A stretch of 35,354 bases of DNA from Lactiplantibacillus herbarum. Lineage in GTDB: Bacteria > Bacillota > Bacilli > Lactobacillales > Lactobacillaceae. Where the stretch lies: assembly GCF_001039045.1 (NCBI RefSeq), contig NZ_LFEE01000033.1, positions 20,437 through 55,790 on the forward strand, given 5' to 3'. The position numbers and the translations under genes were made by a program. A model generated the notes under the pieces. It worked only from the letters and a program-made list of their open reading frames with translations, had not been told where the DNA came from and did not search any database. This document shows, in pieces, positions 6,824 to 18,754 of this stretch; the stretch's first letter is position 1, and the number at the start of each line of letters is the position of its first letter.

Positions 6824-7720
6824 CTATCCCTGTTGGCCACTCCGGTAAGCCTCGGCAAAGACCTGCGCAAAATCAGCCAATTTGACGTCACCTAACTTAG
6901 GATGATGGGCCTGATAGTCGGCAGCAAAGTTATGATCACGTTGATAAGCGACCGTTTTAACGTACTCATTGGCAAATGCTGCTGGAACTCCCGCCGTTAC
7001 CAGGTTTTCAGTCATGGCTTCATCCGTAATCTGAACCACTTTTAAGTCTGGCATCTGCAAGCTCTGGCTCAACGCCGTAGCAACTTCCGCGTACGTCTTT
7101 TCATCACTAGCAACGTACTGCATCGTCACGCCCGCAACAGGTTCAGTCAACGCTTTAATAAGAACCCTCGTCACGTCAATTGGTGCGACCCATGAATTGA
7201 CCGTCAACAAATTAGCATTGGTGTAGATAGCGTGCAATTGCTTAACAGAAGCTAAACTACTCAATAAGTTGTAATACATACCAGTTGGTCGAATAAAGGT
7301 TAAGTCAACATCTGGCAAACCAGTCGTCAACGTCTTTTCAATCAGGTTATACATGTAAAGAGAGCCAACTTCTGGTCCAAGATTGGCACCAATACTGCTG
7401 AGATTAACGACTCGTTTCACGCCAGCAGCTTTAACTGCCTGCACGTAAATATCAGCCTGTTTTTGAGCGGCGGCATAAATATCAGGTGCCGCGGTAATGC
7501 CCGTCAACATCAAGTAAACAACATCCGCACCCTTAAACGTTTCTGTTAGAAAATCAACGTCATCAATACTCCCGATTGCGGGAATCCCACGAAATGCCTT
7601 AATCAGTGCACTGCGTTTAGCATCATGACTGATGACCGTTACCTGATGCCCTGCCCGTCCTAGTAGCGGCACTAAGGTTTGGTTAATATGACCAAGTGAA
7701 CCTGTTAGAACAATTTTCAT
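6824..7720 (-). CDS. NmrA/SDR-like NAD(P)-binding protein
   Basis: A 298-residue protein with an N-terminal Rossmann fold: MKIVLTGSLGHINQTLVPLL, then ADVVYLMLTG and GVKRVVNLSSIG. It belongs to the NmrA-like / atypical short-chain dehydrogenase group, which includes NAD(P)H:quinone oxidoreductases such as QorB and redox-sensing regulators. The nucleotide-binding motif reads TGxxGxxN instead of the usual TGxxGxxG. A classical YxxxK pair is not clear. The start ATG at 7720 has GAAGG upstream on the minus strand. It stands alone between two terminators. The reaction and partner cannot be told from sequence. Confidence 0.75.
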   Translation of the reverse strand: MKIVLTGSLGHINQTLVPLLGRAGHQVTVISHDAKRSALIKAFRGIPAIGSIDDVDFLTETFKGADVVYLMLTGITAAPDIYAAAQKQADIYVQAVKAAGVKRVVNLSSIGANLGPEVGSLYMYNLIEKTLTTGLPDVDLTFIRPTGMYYNLLSSLASVKQLHAIYTNANLLTVNSWVAPIDVTRVLIKALTEPVAGVTMQYVASDEKTYAEVATALSQSLQMPDLKVVQITDEAMTENLVTAGVPAAFANEYVKTVAYQRDHNFAADYQAHHPKLGDVKLADFAQVFAEAYRSGQQG

Positions 7721-7825
7721 TTTTAGGAACCTTCTTTTTTAAGTATCGCTGCATTTTCCATCCGTCATTGATTATAAAAGACCGGTTGGGGCCCTGTCAA
7801 TTTTAGGTCCGCTTACCGTCTCCAC

Positions 7826-7856
7826 TAAAAAACGCCCCTCGCTACAAGGACGTTTC
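7826..7856 (-). terminator. Probable terminator of the pur operon
   Basis: On the minus strand about 60 bp after the purD stop, AAACGTCCT pairs imperfectly with AGGGGCGTTT and is followed by a run of T. It has one bulge, so efficiency is uncertain. Confidence 0.6.
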
Positions 7857-7915
7857 GTTTGAATCAATTATGAATCGAGCAACCACAACCAACAGCTTAT
7901 TTTCAACAGCCTGAA

Positions 7916-9163
7916 TTATGCTTCATTAGGATTAGTAGCTAACCCCTTCGCACCGATGTCAGTCCGGTAAATCAAATCACCGACCGCTAACTGGTCAATT
8001 TGCTGATAAGCTGCTTGTTGCGCCGCGGCCAAATCAGCTGCATGAGCCGTGACCATCATGACCCGACCGCCGGCACTCACTAATTGCTGTGGACTACCAG
8101 CAACACTAGCATAATCAGCACCAGCCAATGTCGGTACCGCTACTCCAGCTTTCGTTGGCCCGGGATAACCCGGAGCCGCCAGTACAACACCAAGATAAGT
8201 CGCCGTTGTTTGCCACTGAGCCACTGGCTGACGATGCTGCAATAAATCACCGATAACTTGGTAAAAGTCACTCTGTAATTGTGGCAGTAAGATCTGGGTT
8301 TCTGGATCACCCAAACGCAAGTTATACTCGATAACTTGTGGCCCATCAGCGGTTAAAATCCCACCGACATAGATTACCCCTTCAAAGCTCAGATTATCTT
8401 CAGCTAAACCCGCAATCGTTGGCTCAATAATCGTCGCAACGGTTTGCTGGATGATAGCTGGCGTAATTTGGGGCACTGGCGAGTAGGCCCCCATGCCACC
8501 GGTATTCGGACCCAGATCACCATCGTTTAACCGCTTGTGATCCTGCGCCGTTGGCAACAAGACGTAGTGTTCACCACCAACTAGCACCATCTGTGAAAAC
8601 TCAAAGCCATCAACAAAGTCCTCGATTAGCACGGTCGAACTAGTTGCCAAAGCGGTCGTTAATGCGGTCGCTGCTTGTGAATAACTAGTTGCGACCGTGA
8701 CACCCTTACCCGCAGCCAAGCCATCAACCTTGATGACTTGAGGGAGAACGTGTCCCTGACTATAAGCCAGTGCCGCTTCCAAATCATCAAATTGCTGATA
8801 AGCCGCCGTTGGAATGCCATGACGTTGCATGAACTGTTTCGCAAACACCTTAGAACTTTCTAACCGAGCAGCCGCTTGATGAGGACCAAACACAGCTAAA
8901 CCAGCTGCTTGAAAATAGTCGACAATGCCAGCTGCTAAGGGGACTTCAGGGCCCACAAACGTTAATGCAATCGTATTTTCGCGGGCAAAGGTTACTAAAC
9001 CAGCAAAATCCATCTCATCAATTGCGACCGTTTGAATGGCATCCAGCGTCATTCCAGGATTACCAGGTGCACAGTAGACTGCACTGACCTGAGGGCTTGC
9101 CAACATTGCTTTAGCAATCGCGTGTTCGCGGCCACCACCACCAACTACCAGTACTTTTGCCAT
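7916..9163 (-). CDS. purD: Phosphoribosylamine-glycine ligase (GAR synthetase)
   Basis: Catalyses ATP-dependent joining of glycine to phosphoribosylamine, step 2 of de novo IMP synthesis. The 415-residue length is normal. It shows the N-terminal [12 protein letters not shown] nucleotide fold, the ATP-grasp region [11 protein letters not shown] and the PurD signature [12 protein letters not shown]. The ATG at 9163 follows AGGAGG by seven bases. It is the last gene of the operon, 15 bp after purH, and a terminator-like hairpin follows. Confidence 0.97.
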   Translation of the reverse strand: MAKVLVVGGGGREHAIAKAMLASPQVSAVYCAPGNPGMTLDAIQTVAIDEMDFAGLVTFARENTIALTFVGPEVPLAAGIVDYFQAAGLAVFGPHQAAARLESSKVFAKQFMQRHGIPTAAYQQFDDLEAALAYSQGHVLPQVIKVDGLAAGKGVTVATSYSQAATALTTALATSSTVLIEDFVDGFEFSQMVLVGGEHYVLLPTAQDHKRLNDGDLGPNTGGMGAYSPVPQITPAIIQQTVATIIEPTIAGLAEDNLSFEGVIYVGGILTADGPQVIEYNLRLGDPETQILLPQLQSDFYQVIGDLLQHRQPVAQWQTTATYLGVVLAAPGYPGPTKAGVAVPTLAGADYASVAGSPQQLVSAGGRVMMVTAHAADLAAAQQAAYQQIDQLAVGDLIYRTDIGAKGLATNPNEA

Positions 9164-9178
9164 TACAATTCCTCCTAA

Positions 9179-10711
9179 TTAATGCCGGAAATGCCGAACC
9201 CCTGTCGTGACCATCGCAATGCCGTAACGATCAGCCATTGCAACTGAATCCTTATCGCGAATACTACCACCCGGTTGAACAATTGCCCGAATACCGTGTT
9301 GAGCAGCGTATTCCACACAGTCGTCCATTGGGAAGAAAGCGTCAGACGCTAAGATGGCGTCCTCGTAGTCATCCTTACTCATTGCCTTATCGATTGCAAT
9401 CTTGGTTGAATCGATTCGGTTCATCTGGCCAGAACCAATGCCTAACGTCCGGTCTGCCGTTGTCACGACCACGGCGTTACTCTTAACGTGTTTGACGACT
9501 TGTTGCCCAAATGCCAAGGCTTGTAGTTGAGTTGCCGTTGGTTGGGTCTTGGTCACGATGGTAAAATCAGCTGGAGTTTCAAAGGCTGCGTCAACTTCTT
9601 GACGTAACAGTCCCCCACCAACTGAGATGGTTTCAAATTTATCGGCCGTATGAACTTGGTCAAAGTCGACCGTCATTAAACGGAGATTTTTCTTCTTAGC
9701 TAATACTTCTAAGGCGTCATCGTCAAAACTTGGCGCGATAATAATTTCAAGGAACAAGGCGTGCATCTTTTCCGCAGTTGCAAGGTCAACCGGACGATTC
9801 AATGCAATGATGCCACCGAAGATCGAAATTGAATCTGCCGCGTAGGCTTTATCCCAAGCAGTTTCAATCGTGTCGCCTAAACCAACACCACATGGATTCA
9901 TGTGTTTCATGGCAACTACCGCCGGCCGGTCGTATTCACTAACCATCCGTAACGCAGCGTCCGCATCCTTGATATTGTTGTAAGAGAGTTCCTTACCGTG
10001 AATCTGTTTGGCACCAGTGATTGAAAAATCAGTTGGCAAGGCGTTAACGTAGAAAGCGGCCTGCTGGTGACTATTTTCACCATAACGAAGGGCCTGTTGC
10101 TTGTCATAGGTTAACGTCAATTTATCTGGAAATTCTTCAGTTGTTAAGTATTGGGCGATCAACGCGTCGTACGCAGCGGTATGCTGGAAGACCTTCGCTG
10201 CTAAACGTTGCCGTAATGCAGGCGTGATGGCATCCGCCTGCAAGTCAGCTAAAATCTGATCATAGTCAGCTGGATCAACAATTGGTAGTACCGCCGCAAA
10301 GTTCTTAGCGGCCGAACGTAACATCGAAGGGCCACCGATATCGATCTGTTCAATCGCTTGTGCCTGTGTAACGTCTGGTTGTTGAATCGTTGCCTTGAAT
10401 GGGTACAGGTTGACAACGACCATGTCGATCGGCTGAATGCCAGCATCCGCTAGTTGTTGCATATGTTTCGGTAAGTCCCGGCGAGCTAATAAGCCGGCAT
10501 GAACTTTCGGATGTAACGTTTTGACCCGACCATCAAGCATTTCAGGAAAACCCGTAACTTCTTCGATACCAATAACGGGTACGGCAGCGGTTTCCAATGT
10601 TTTTTTCGTACCACCAGTTGAAATCAGTTCATAACCTAGATCGACTAATCCTTGAGCAAAAGCCGTTAAACCTTGTTTATCTGAAACACTTAACAACGCA
10701 CGTTTTGTCAT
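9179..10711 (-). CDS. purH: Bifunctional AICAR transformylase / IMP cyclohydrolase
   Basis: Carries out the last two steps of IMP synthesis: formyl transfer from 10-formyl-THF to AICAR, then ring closure. The N-terminal cyclohydrolase domain starts [11 protein letters not shown] and contains STGGT. The C-terminal transformylase domain has the KHMNPCGVG active-site stretch. I start at ATG 10711 (510 residues, close to B. subtilis PurH): GGAG stands at the right distance and the conserved N-terminus begins there. An upstream in-frame start 20 codons earlier lies inside purN and lacks conservation. The purN stop ends one base before this ATG. Confidence 0.96.
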   Translation of the reverse strand: MTKRALLSVSDKQGLTAFAQGLVDLGYELISTGGTKKTLETAAVPVIGIEEVTGFPEMLDGRVKTLHPKVHAGLLARRDLPKHMQQLADAGIQPIDMVVVNLYPFKATIQQPDVTQAQAIEQIDIGGPSMLRSAAKNFAAVLPIVDPADYDQILADLQADAITPALRQRLAAKVFQHTAAYDALIAQYLTTEEFPDKLTLTYDKQQALRYGENSHQQAAFYVNALPTDFSITGAKQIHGKELSYNNIKDADAALRMVSEYDRPAVVAMKHMNPCGVGLGDTIETAWDKAYAADSISIFGGIIALNRPVDLATAEKMHALFLEIIIAPSFDDDALEVLAKKKNLRLMTVDFDQVHTADKFETISVGGGLLRQEVDAAFETPADFTIVTKTQPTATQLQALAFGQQVVKHVKSNAVVVTTADRTLGIGSGQMNRIDSTKIAIDKAMSKDDYEDAILASDAFFPMDDCVEYAAQHGIRAIVQPGGSIRDKDSVAMADRYGIAMVTTGVRHFRH

Positions 10712-10712
10712 T

Positions 10713-11291
10713 TTAGATTGCTCCTTCATTAATGAGTGTCTGTAAGACGTCGGGATAAAATTGATGTTCACATTGATGGATCCGAGTTGCTAACGTATCG
10801 ACGGTATCCGTTGGAATGATGGGTACCGTCCGCTGAGCAATAATTTGGCCAGTATCGATACCGGCATCGACATAATGGATTGTCACACCGGTTTCATTAA
10901 CCCGTGCGTTAAACGCATCTTCGATTCCATGACGACCCGGAAAATGTGGCAATAAGGCCGGGTGAATATTAATAATTTTATGTGGATAAGCTGTCAATAA
11001 AGTCGAGCCGATAATTCGCATGTAGCCAGCTAATAATAAGGCATCGACTTGCTGGCGCTGTAACGCCGTCAAGATAATCGCTTCGGCCGCTGCCTTATTC
11101 GCGTAGTCGTGAAAGTTGACGACCAGTACTGGAACATTGACCGCCTGCGCTTTAGCAATGACGGGTGCTTGCGCCTGATCACAGACCAGTAGCGCAATCT
11201 CAACAGCCAGTTGCCGTTTAACGATTGCTTGTTTGAGTGCGACAAAATTCGTCCCGTTTCCAGAAGCAAATACTGCAATTTTAGTTGGCAT
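10713..11291 (-). CDS. purN: Phosphoribosylglycinamide formyltransferase
   Basis: Transfers a formyl group from 10-formyl-THF to GAR, step 3 of the pathway. The 192-residue protein begins with [13 protein letters not shown] (phosphate loop) and has the catalytic elements [13 protein letters not shown] and the Asp in VDAGIDTGQ. The start is ATG 11291, six bases after AGGAGG; a TTG five codons earlier overlaps the ribosome binding site and is unlikely. It overlaps the end of purM by 11 bp, suggesting coupled translation. Confidence 0.96.
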   Translation of the reverse strand: MPTKIAVFASGNGTNFVALKQAIVKRQLAVEIALLVCDQAQAPVIAKAQAVNVPVLVVNFHDYANKAAAEAIILTALQRQQVDALLLAGYMRIIGSTLLTAYPHKIINIHPALLPHFPGRHGIEDAFNARVNETGVTIHYVDAGIDTGQIIAQRTVPIIPTDTVDTLATRIHQCEHQFYPDVLQTLINEGAI

Positions 11292-12309
11292 GGCCCGCCT
11301 CCTCAAAGACGACTGGGTCGTTTCCTACTTGGACACTACCAACCTGATAAAAGGCTTGCTGAGTAACAGTCAAACTAGCCGTTACAGCCGCCAAATTTTC
11401 AGGATGAACGGCTAACACCATGCCTAAACCAAGGTTAAAGGTTGACCGTAGATCCGTAATCGTCAAGTCACCCAACTCTGCTAGTAGCGTCATAATTGCG
11501 GGTACTGGCCAGCTGCCAGCTTTGAAAGTTGCACTTAGATCACTAGGCAAAGCCCGAGCAACATTTTCAATCAGACCACCGCCCGTAATGTGGGCAATGC
11601 TGGCAACCAATTTGGCCTGTAATAACGGCTGGACACTGTCGACATAAATGGTCGTTGGTCGCAGTAATTCCGTCTGCAAATCATGGCCTAGTTCTTCAAA
11701 GACATGATTCAATTTAAAGTCATGCTGTTTGAACAAGATTTCGCGTACGAGGCTAAAACCGTTTGAATGGAGCCCGTTCGATGGTAAGCCAATCAAGACG
11801 TCCCCCGCTTGCACATTGTCTGGTTTCAACAAGTCAGCACGATTCGCGATTCCAACAGCAAAGCCGGCTAAATCATAATGATCTTGACCATACATATCGG
11901 GCATCTCAGCGGTTTCGCCACCGATTAACGCCGTATGTGCTTGCTGACAACCGTCAACAACCCCTGCTAAAATATCCTTCACGCGTTGTTGGTCAGTGTG
12001 ACCTAATCCTAGATAGTCTAAGAAAAATTGCGGTGTGGCGCCCTGCGCTAAGATATCGTTAACACACATTGCCACTAAGTCGATTCCAATGGTTGTGTGC
12101 TGGTGAGCTTCGATTGCAACTAATAGCTTAGTCCCAACACCATCCGTTCCGGCAACCAATACTGGATCATTAGCAACTGCATCAGCTGTCAGTGGGAAGA
12201 GGCCACCAAACGCGCCTAGTTGAGCATTACCGCTCATCTGTTTGACTGTTTTTAATACTTCGTAACCGGCATTAATATCAACGCCCGCCCGTTTGTATGC
12301 ATCACTCAC
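11281..12309 (-). CDS. purM: Phosphoribosylformylglycinamidine cyclo-ligase (AIR synthetase)
   Basis: Closes the imidazole ring with ATP, step 5 of IMP synthesis. The 342 residues include the [11 protein letters not shown]-binding stretch and [11 protein letters not shown] typical of the PurM/PurL superfamily. It starts [11 protein letters not shown], as in other PurM proteins. Its ATG overlaps the purF stop by four bases (ATGA), and it overlaps purN at the other end. Confidence 0.97.
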   Translation of the reverse strand: MSDAYKRAGVDINAGYEVLKTVKQMSGNAQLGAFGGLFPLTADAVANDPVLVAGTDGVGTKLLVAIEAHQHTTIGIDLVAMCVNDILAQGATPQFFLDYLGLGHTDQQRVKDILAGVVDGCQQAHTALIGGETAEMPDMYGQDHYDLAGFAVGIANRADLLKPDNVQAGDVLIGLPSNGLHSNGFSLVREILFKQHDFKLNHVFEELGHDLQTELLRPTTIYVDSVQPLLQAKLVASIAHITGGGLIENVARALPSDLSATFKAGSWPVPAIMTLLAELGDLTITDLRSTFNLGLGMVLAVHPENLAAVTASLTVTQQAFYQVGSVQVGNDPVVFEEAGHAN

Positions 12310-13760
12310 TTGCTCACCCCTTCATGATTCGCTGTTAACTGCTCGATTTCTGCATCATATTCTGCCTGGTAATCATATAAAGGTGTCGGATAGTTGCCAT
12401 TAAAGTAAGCCATACATAGCCCACCATCAGGCGCATCACTGTCCAAACTAACCGCGTCAACAACCCCCTTAACACTTAGAAATCCCAAGGAGTCGGCACC
12501 GAACGTCTCGCACATTTCTGGTAAAGTCTGTTGCGCGGCAATCAGTTCGCGAGTCGTCTGAATATCAATGCCGTAAAAGCAAGGGTAGCGCAATGGTGGT
12601 GACGCAATCCGTAGATGAACTGACTTAGCACCCGCATCCTTTAATAATTTAACGATTCGTTTACTAGTGGTCCCGCGCACAATCGAGTCATCGATCAGAA
12701 CGACCCGTTTACCCGCAACCACCCCTTTGACGGCAGATAGCTTCATCCGAACCCCCTGCTCACGCAAAGCTTGTGTCGGCTGGATAAAGGTTCGTGATGA
12801 ATACTGATTCTTGATCAGTCCCATCTCGTAAGGCAACCCACTCGCTTCGGCGTAACCCGTCGCTGCTGACAGCGAAGAGTTCGGCACCCCAACAACGATA
12901 TCGGCATCGACCGGCTGTTCAACAGCTAATTGAGCACCCATCCGTTTACGTGCTGAATGGACGTTGACGCCGTGAATATCGGAGTCTGGCCGCGCAAAGT
13001 AGATAAACTCCATGGAACAGATGGCCAGCTGCGTATCCGTTGTGTAGTGATCAATCGTCAAACCATGATCGTCAATCGTCAGTAATTCGCCCGGCTGAAC
13101 GTCCTGAATAAAGGTTGCCCCAACCGTATCCAACGCACACGTTTCGCTACAAACAACGTAGCCACCGGTAGGCAATTGACCGACAACTAATGGTCGTAAC
13201 CCGTTTGGATCTAACGCTGCAAACAAGCGATCGTTTGTTAAGAGTAAGTAAGCAAAGCCGCCATGAATTTGACGTAAGGCGTCTTTAAGCTGCTCAGTTA
13301 ACGTACCAGCGGGACTGCGTCGAATCAAATGCATCAAGATTTCACTGTCGGAGCTAGCGTGGAAAATGGCTCCCCGTTGTTCTAAGCTGCTGCGTAACGT
13401 AACTGCATTCGTCAAGTTACCGTTATGTGCTAGTGCAAATTGTGAATCACTGAAGTTAAAGCTCAATGGCTGAATATTTTCTAAACCATGATTACCAGCA
13501 GTGGCGTAACGAACATGACCCACCGCCGCGGTTCCCGTCAGTTGTGCTAACCGTTGTGGATCACGGAAAACATCGGCCAATAATCCTAGTCCCCGTTCCG
13601 TACGCAATTCACCATGGTCATTGGCCGTAATTCCGGCACCCTCTTGTCCACGATGTTGCAGGGCATGTAAGCCAAAGTAAGTCAGTTGCGCAGCGTCTGG
13701 TGAACCCCAAACGCCGAAGACCCCACACTCTTCATTTAAACTCTTTAGCTCAGTAGACAT
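12306..13760 (-). CDS. purF: Amidophosphoribosyltransferase
   Basis: Catalyses the first committed step, PRPP plus glutamine to phosphoribosylamine. It has an 11-residue propeptide ending in NEE, so that Cys12 becomes the N-terminal nucleophile (CGVFG) after self-cleavage, as in B. subtilis. The PRPP loop [14 protein letters not shown] is at 353-366. Of the four cysteines that bind the [4Fe-4S] cluster in the B. subtilis enzyme (236, 382, 437, 440), the matching residues here at a constant offset of 12 are Cys248, Cys394, Cys449 and Tyr452, so one ligand is absent. The start is ATG 13760 (484 residues) after AAGGGGCC. It overlaps the purL end by 16 bp. Confidence 0.97.
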   Translation of the reverse strand: MSTELKSLNEECGVFGVWGSPDAAQLTYFGLHALQHRGQEGAGITANDHGELRTERGLGLLADVFRDPQRLAQLTGTAAVGHVRYATAGNHGLENIQPLSFNFSDSQFALAHNGNLTNAVTLRSSLEQRGAIFHASSDSEILMHLIRRSPAGTLTEQLKDALRQIHGGFAYLLLTNDRLFAALDPNGLRPLVVGQLPTGGYVVCSETCALDTVGATFIQDVQPGELLTIDDHGLTIDHYTTDTQLAICSMEFIYFARPDSDIHGVNVHSARKRMGAQLAVEQPVDADIVVGVPNSSLSAATGYAEASGLPYEMGLIKNQYSSRTFIQPTQALREQGVRMKLSAVKGVVAGKRVVLIDDSIVRGTTSKRIVKLLKDAGAKSVHLRIASPPLRYPCFYGIDIQTTRELIAAQQTLPEMCETFGADSLGFLSVKGVVDAVSLDSDAPDGGLCMAYFNGNYPTPLYDYQAEYDAEIEQLTANHEGVSK

Positions 13761-15964
13761 GGTAAGGCCCCTTCCCACAATTGTTTGGCAAAACTAACCT
13801 TCAAATCAAAGTCCTGATCGGCCGTCCGAACTAATAAGCGGTCAGCTGCCGTGACTTTTCCTAAATAAGTCGCGTATGGCTCCATCATCTGTTCAAAAGC
13901 AGCTTGATGTTCCGGCGTCACGGAAATGACAAAACGTGATTGGGTCTCCGCAAAGAAGTTGGCTGCTGGTAAGTCACTGGTCAGTTCTACACCCAAGTTC
14001 TGTGGGAAACATGATTCAGCGATGGTCGTAATCAAACCACCTTCAGAGACATCGTGAGCGCTGGCAACTAGCCCTTTTTGAATCGCGGCTAACAATAAGC
14101 GTTGATTACGGTTTTCAGTTACGAGGTCGAAGTCAAAGAGTTCACCCGCAATTGAGCCCGTCAGCATCTTTTGTAACTCGGTCCCATTAAAGTCGGCACC
14201 CGTTGTTCCCAGGACGTAAACCGCATCACCAGCGTGTTTGAAATCACTGGTCGTAATATCTTTTTGGTGTTTAATTAAACCGACCATCCCAATCATTGGT
14301 GTTGGGTAGATGGCCTCACCGTTAGATTCATTATTGAGCGACACGTTACCAGAAATAACTGGCGTATTGAAGAGTTGGCAAGCACGAGCAATTCCCATCG
14401 CTGATTCATCCAAATCGTAGAACTGATCTGGCTTTTCAGGATTACCATAGTTCAAGCAATCCGTAATTCCTAGTGGTAGACCACCGGAAGCAACGATGTT
14501 ACGGGCAGCTTCGGCAACCGCAATCTCGCCACCAACCCTTGGATTCAAATAGAGGTAACGACCGTTAACATCAGTCGTGACGGCTAAGGCCTTATCGGTA
14601 TGACGAATCCGGATTACCCCGGCATCAGAACCGGGTTTGACGACCGTATTCGTCTGAACTTGAGAATCGTAAGTCTCATACAGCGATGCTTTCGAAGCAA
14701 TCGTTGGTTGTTGTAGCATCTTTTTAAGCGCACCCGTCGCATCCACGATCCGTGGCATGAACTGGTGGTGACTCTGATGATTCAAGCGTGCTGGTCGCTT
14801 CTTATCCCGTTGATAGACAGGCGCTTTGGTTGCCAAAGCATCAACTGGCACGTCCGCCACTAACTTACCGTGGTGGAACAACTGGTACTGATGACCATCC
14901 GTAACTTTACCGATGGTGACTGCATCCAAGCCGTATTTTTCAAAAACTTGATAGATTTCAGCTTCGGCACCAGCCTTCACACACAGCAGCATCCGTTCCT
15001 GTGATTCTGACAGCATCAGTTCAAACGGGATCATACCCGTCTCCCGTTGTGGGACGAGGTCAAGATTAAGCTCCAGACCACTACCCGCTTTCGAGGCCAT
15101 TTCAGCAGACGATGACACTAAGCCCGCGGCACCCATATCCTGAATACCGATCAGAACAGCTTGGTGCTCGTGGATTACTTCTAAGCAGGCATCCATCAGC
15201 AGTTTTTCCATAAAGGGATCCCCTACTTGAACCGCTGAACGTTGGCTAGCCTTGGCATCGTTGAATTCAGCTGAAGCGAATGAAGCCCCATTGATCCCAT
15301 CACGTCCAGTTTTAGCACCGACGTAAATCACACTGTTGCCAATCCCAGTCGCTTGACCCTTTTGAATGTCAGCCTGGTCTAAAATACCGACGCACATCGC
15401 GTTAACCAGCGGATTCTTCTGATAACTGGCATCAAAGACGGTGTCGCCGCCGATCGTTGGAATCCCGATACAGTTCCCATAACCACCAATCCCAGCAACG
15501 ACTTGAGAGATCAAGTACTTCGTGTGGGCATCGGTCGGTTCACCAAAACGCAGGCTATCTAACAAAGCAATTGGTCGCGCACCCATTGAGAAGATGTCGC
15601 GAATAATACCACCAACCCCGGTAGCAGCCCCTTCATACGGCTCCACTGCGGAAGGATGGTTGTGGCTTTCAGCTTTAAAAACAACGGCCTGACCGTCACC
15701 GATATCAATAATCCCAGCACCTTCACCAGGACCTTCTAACACTTGTTCACCCTGCGTCCAGAACTTTTTAAGTACAGGCTTGGAATTCTTGTAAGAACAA
15801 TGTTCACTCCACATGCCAGAAAACAAGCCGGCTTCCGTATAGTTGGGGAGGCGCTCCAAAACCTCATCCGTTAAAAGTCGATATTCAGCATCAGTCAATC
15901 CCCAGTCACGGTAAGCCTTTGAATCCCGTAATTCGGTTGGTGATAACGTACGTTGCTTAAGCAT
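13745..15964 (-). CDS. purL: FGAM synthase, large subunit
   Basis: The 739-residue small-type PurL works with PurQ and PurS to turn FGAR and glutamine into FGAM, step 4. It shows [11 protein letters not shown], the ATP/substrate region [20 protein letters not shown] and a duplicated PurM-like fold. The start is ATG 15964, six bases after GAGGAGG, giving [12 protein letters not shown]; an upstream extension lies inside purQ and is not conserved. It overlaps the purQ stop by eight bases. Confidence 0.97.
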   Translation of the reverse strand: MLKQRTLSPTELRDSKAYRDWGLTDAEYRLLTDEVLERLPNYTEAGLFSGMWSEHCSYKNSKPVLKKFWTQGEQVLEGPGEGAGIIDIGDGQAVVFKAESHNHPSAVEPYEGAATGVGGIIRDIFSMGARPIALLDSLRFGEPTDAHTKYLISQVVAGIGGYGNCIGIPTIGGDTVFDASYQKNPLVNAMCVGILDQADIQKGQATGIGNSVIYVGAKTGRDGINGASFASAEFNDAKASQRSAVQVGDPFMEKLLMDACLEVIHEHQAVLIGIQDMGAAGLVSSSAEMASKAGSGLELNLDLVPQRETGMIPFELMLSESQERMLLCVKAGAEAEIYQVFEKYGLDAVTIGKVTDGHQYQLFHHGKLVADVPVDALATKAPVYQRDKKRPARLNHQSHHQFMPRIVDATGALKKMLQQPTIASKASLYETYDSQVQTNTVVKPGSDAGVIRIRHTDKALAVTTDVNGRYLYLNPRVGGEIAVAEAARNIVASGGLPLGITDCLNYGNPEKPDQFYDLDESAMGIARACQLFNTPVISGNVSLNNESNGEAIYPTPMIGMVGLIKHQKDITTSDFKHAGDAVYVLGTTGADFNGTELQKMLTGSIAGELFDFDLVTENRNQRLLLAAIQKGLVASAHDVSEGGLITTIAESCFPQNLGVELTSDLPAANFFAETQSRFVISVTPEHQAAFEQMMEPYATYLGKVTAADRLLVRTADQDFDLKVSFAKQLWEGALPCLLS

Positions 15965-16631
15965 TGGCAACCTCCTCATGAGTGAGCATTGATTGAAAGA
16001 TTCCGAGTCCATCGGTTGATCCTAAGATTGCTTCAACGGCTCGTTCTGGATGGGGCATCATCCCCAAGACGTTACCCGCTTGATTCATGACACCGGCAAT
16101 GTTTGCAGTACTACCATTGGGATTGTCGACGTATTCAAAGACAATTTGGTGGTTAGCGCGCAGTTCCGCCAACGTCGCCTCATCACAATAATAATTACCT
16201 TCACCGTGTGCGATTGGTAATGCAATTTCAGTAGTCGTGCCATACGCACTGGTAAATTGAGTTTCTGCATTAGCAATGCGTAACGGACTAGTCTTACAAA
16301 TAAACTTAGCCGTTCGGTTTGCTTGGAGCGCACCAGGAAGTAAGCCAGCTTCGGTCAATACTTGAAACCCATTACAGATCCCAACAACGGGTTTGCCAGT
16401 CGCCGCAACTGCCTTTACTGCTGCCATAATCGGTGCAAATCGTGCAATCGCCCCGCTACGCAAGTAGTCACCGTAAGAAAAGCCACCTGGTAAAATCACC
16501 GCATCGTAACCGGCTAGCGAAGTCGCAGTTGCGGGAACTAAGTCAGCAGTTGCGTGCAAAACATCACGTAACGCGTTGACCATATCATAATCACAGTTAG
16601 AGCCAGGAAATACTATGACGGCAAATTTCAT
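15957..16631 (-). CDS. purQ: FGAM synthase, glutamine amidotransferase subunit
   Basis: Class I amidotransferase of 224 residues that supplies ammonia to PurL. The triad is visible: Cys86 in GICNGFQ, with His194 and Glu196 in [26 protein letters not shown] is also typical. The ATG at 16631 comes two bases after the purS stop codon, so translation is probably coupled. Confidence 0.97.
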   Translation of the reverse strand: MKFAVIVFPGSNCDYDMVNALRDVLHATADLVPATATSLAGYDAVILPGGFSYGDYLRSGAIARFAPIMAAVKAVAATGKPVVGICNGFQVLTEAGLLPGALQANRTAKFICKTSPLRIANAETQFTSAYGTTTEIALPIAHGEGNYYCDEATLAELRANHQIVFEYVDNPNGSTANIAGVMNQAGNVLGMMPHPERAVEAILGSTDGLGIFQSMLTHEEVANA

Positions 16632-16633
16632 GG

Positions 16634-16888
16634 TTACAGGGCCTCCATCTCGGTAATTTCGTAACGATAAGTTTCCATGTTGACGTTCGCTAACAACTGA
16701 TCACACATCTCATCTACTTCAGTCTCAACTGGTCGATCATCCGCGCACAGCTTGATTTCAAAATACTTACCTAATTCCACCTGTTCAACATTGTTATAAC
16801 CTAGTCGGTGTAACGCGTCATTGACGGCTTCGCCCTTAGGATCAAGGATCGATTGTTTGTAAGTCACGTAGATTTTAATCAGATACAT
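16634..16888 (-). CDS. purS: FGAM synthase, PurS subunit
   Basis: An 84-residue protein that bridges PurL and PurQ in Gram-positive and archaeal FGAM synthase. Family features are the [18 protein letters not shown] start and [16 protein letters not shown]. The start is ATG 16888, six bases after GAGGAGG; an upstream start inside purC is disfavoured. It overlaps the end of purC by 14 bp. Confidence 0.95.
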   Translation of the reverse strand: MYLIKIYVTYKQSILDPKGEAVNDALHRLGYNNVEQVELGKYFEIKLCADDRPVETEVDEMCDQLLANVNMETYRYEITEMEAL

Positions 16889-17621
16889 GTTGATCCTCCT
16901 CAACGGTTGCTAAACGAGTTAACACTTCTTGATAGACCGGCGCTAAGTCACCGAGGCCCTTACGAAAGACATCCTTATCCAAGGAGTCCCCCGTCTTTAG
17001 GTCAACTAACCGGCAACTATCTGGGGAAATTTCATCAGCTAGTAACACTTGCCCCGCTGCCGTCATGCCGAATTCGATTTTAAAATCAACTAATTGAATC
17101 CCCATCTCAGCAAAGATCGTGGTCAAACGTTGATTAACGAGTAAGGCTTGGCGTTTCATTTCGGCAATCGTTTCAGCAGTGGCAACCTTCAACGCTAAAA
17201 CTTGTGAATCATTGATAAACGGATCATCGAGTTCGTCACTCTTGTAGAAGAATTCGAGGACGGGTTCCGCAAACTTAGTCAGATGTTCCGCCGCAAATTT
17301 ACGTTCAAAACTACCAGAAGCTGCATTACGAACAACGGTTTCTAACGGAATCATGGTTACTTTGCGAACCAACTGAACGTAATCAGAAGGTTGGTCAATG
17401 AAGTGATTTTCGATACCGTGAGCAGCCAAATCTTTAAAGATCAGCGTAGAAATTCGGTTATTGAGACGACCCTTTTGTGCAATTTCAACCTTACGTTTGC
17501 CGTTTAGAGCGGTTGCTTGGTCTAAGTATTCAACCCATAAAACTTCGGGATCATTGGTTGCGTACATCTGCTTTGCCTTACCTGTATAAAGTAATTCCTG
17601 CTTCTCAATTGTTGCCGTCAT
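16875..17621 (-). CDS. purC: SAICAR synthetase
   Basis: Joins aspartate to CAIR using ATP, step 8. The 248-residue protein begins with LLYTGKAKQMY and contains the signature DEISPDSCRLVDL; the usual Trp after CRL is Val here, a mild change. ATG 17621 follows AGGGAG. It starts two bases after the purK stop codon and overlaps purS. Confidence 0.96.
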   Translation of the reverse strand: MTATIEKQELLYTGKAKQMYATNDPEVLWVEYLDQATALNGKRKVEIAQKGRLNNRISTLIFKDLAAHGIENHFIDQPSDYVQLVRKVTMIPLETVVRNAASGSFERKFAAEHLTKFAEPVLEFFYKSDELDDPFINDSQVLALKVATAETIAEMKRQALLVNQRLTTIFAEMGIQLVDFKIEFGMTAAGQVLLADEISPDSCRLVDLKTGDSLDKDVFRKGLGDLAPVYQEVLTRLATVEEDQHVSD

Positions 17622-17623
17622 AA

Positions 17624-18754
17624 TTATTGTTCTCCCTTCAACAATGCCAACGAGGTTAACGCCGAATCAATATCTTCATTTAAGACCGTTACGTGTCCCA
17701 TCTTGCGTTGGGGCTTTACGGCCGCTTTGCCATAATCATGGAAATGCCACTCTGGATGGTCAATTAAATGTTGCCGAGCTAACGTGAGATCTGCTCCTAA
17801 CAAGTTTCGCATCACCGCCGGACTCGTCTGTGTGATCGCTGGAATTGGCAAACCGCAGATACTGCGGATATGAGCCTCAAACTGTGAAATGTTGCAGGCT
17901 TCAATCGTGTAGTGTCCCGAGTTGTGCGGACGCGGTGCGAGTTCATTCACTAGCAGCGTGTCATCTGGAAGTACGAAGAACTCGATTCCAAGTACCCCAC
18001 GCAGTTCCAAGGCATTCGCGATGGAAACGGCCATCTTGCGCGCCATTTCATGAACGGTTTGCTGGACATTAGCTGGTGCAATCGTCGTATGGAGAATGTG
18101 GTGTTGGTGGCGATTCTCAACCAGTGGGAAGGTCGTGACCACCCCAGCCGCACTCCGCGTCACCATCATGGAAACTTCGGTACGAAATTCTTGCCGTGCT
18201 TCTAAGATACATGGTTTATCCAACAAAGCTAACGCATCATCTGACGGTTGGGCTTCATTGATATCAGCCTGACCGTGACCATCGTAGCCACCCGTCACCG
18301 TTTTAAGAATTGCGGGTGTCCCTACCCGATTTAAGGCGTAATTCAAGGATTGCTGATCGTTAACCGGGGCAAATGGGGTTACCGGGATGCCGTGGTCGTG
18401 GAGGAATTGTTTCTCATTTAATCGGTCACCCGTAATATGTAACAACTCGGTGCCCTGAGGAAGTTGTGCGTAACGTTGCGCTGCAATTAAAGCATCCTCA
18501 TCCACATTTTCAAATTCGTAAGTTAGCACATCGCTGCGTTTGGCTAATTCCATTAGAGCCGCCGTATCTTCATACGCTGCGGTAATTTGGAAATCAGCAA
18601 CTTGACCAGCTGGTGCTTGTGGCGTTGGATCGAGAATCCCAACGTGGTAGCCCATGGCCTTGGCACTCAATGCCATCATCTGACCTAGTTGACCACCACC
18701 GACAATGCCGATAGTTGCGGGTGGTAAAAGTGGGTGTTTAAAATTGGCGTTCAC
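17624..18754 (-). CDS. purK: N5-carboxyaminoimidazole ribonucleotide synthetase
   Basis: ATP-grasp enzyme that carboxylates AIR to N5-CAIR with bicarbonate, step 6a. It contains [13 protein letters not shown] near the N-terminus, [12 protein letters not shown], and the family ending region [18 protein letters not shown] start at GTG 18754 (376 residues): AGGAGG is nine bases upstream, the length matches relatives (about 380), and a longer in-frame version reads into purE. It overlaps purE by 17 bp. Confidence 0.95.
   Translation of the reverse strand: MNANFKHPLLPPATIGIVGGGQLGQMMALSAKAMGYHVGILDPTPQAPAGQVADFQITAAYEDTAALMELAKRSDVLTYEFENVDEDALIAAQRYAQLPQGTELLHITGDRLNEKQFLHDHGIPVTPFAPVNDQQSLNYALNRVGTPAILKTVTGGYDGHGQADINEAQPSDDALALLDKPCILEARQEFRTEVSMMVTRSAAGVVTTFPLVENRHQHHILHTTIAPANVQQTVHEMARKMAVSIANALELRGVLGIEFFVLPDDTLLVNELAPRPHNSGHYTIEACNISQFEAHIRSICGLPIPAITQTSPAVMRNLLGADLTLARQHLIDHPEWHFHDYGKAAVKPQRKMGHVTVLNEDIDSALTSLALLKGEQ

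Noticed and set aside
10712-10771. Longer purH start 20 codons upstream
   Set aside because: The added residues lie within purN, are unlike PurH relatives, and ATG 10711 has the proper ribosome binding site.
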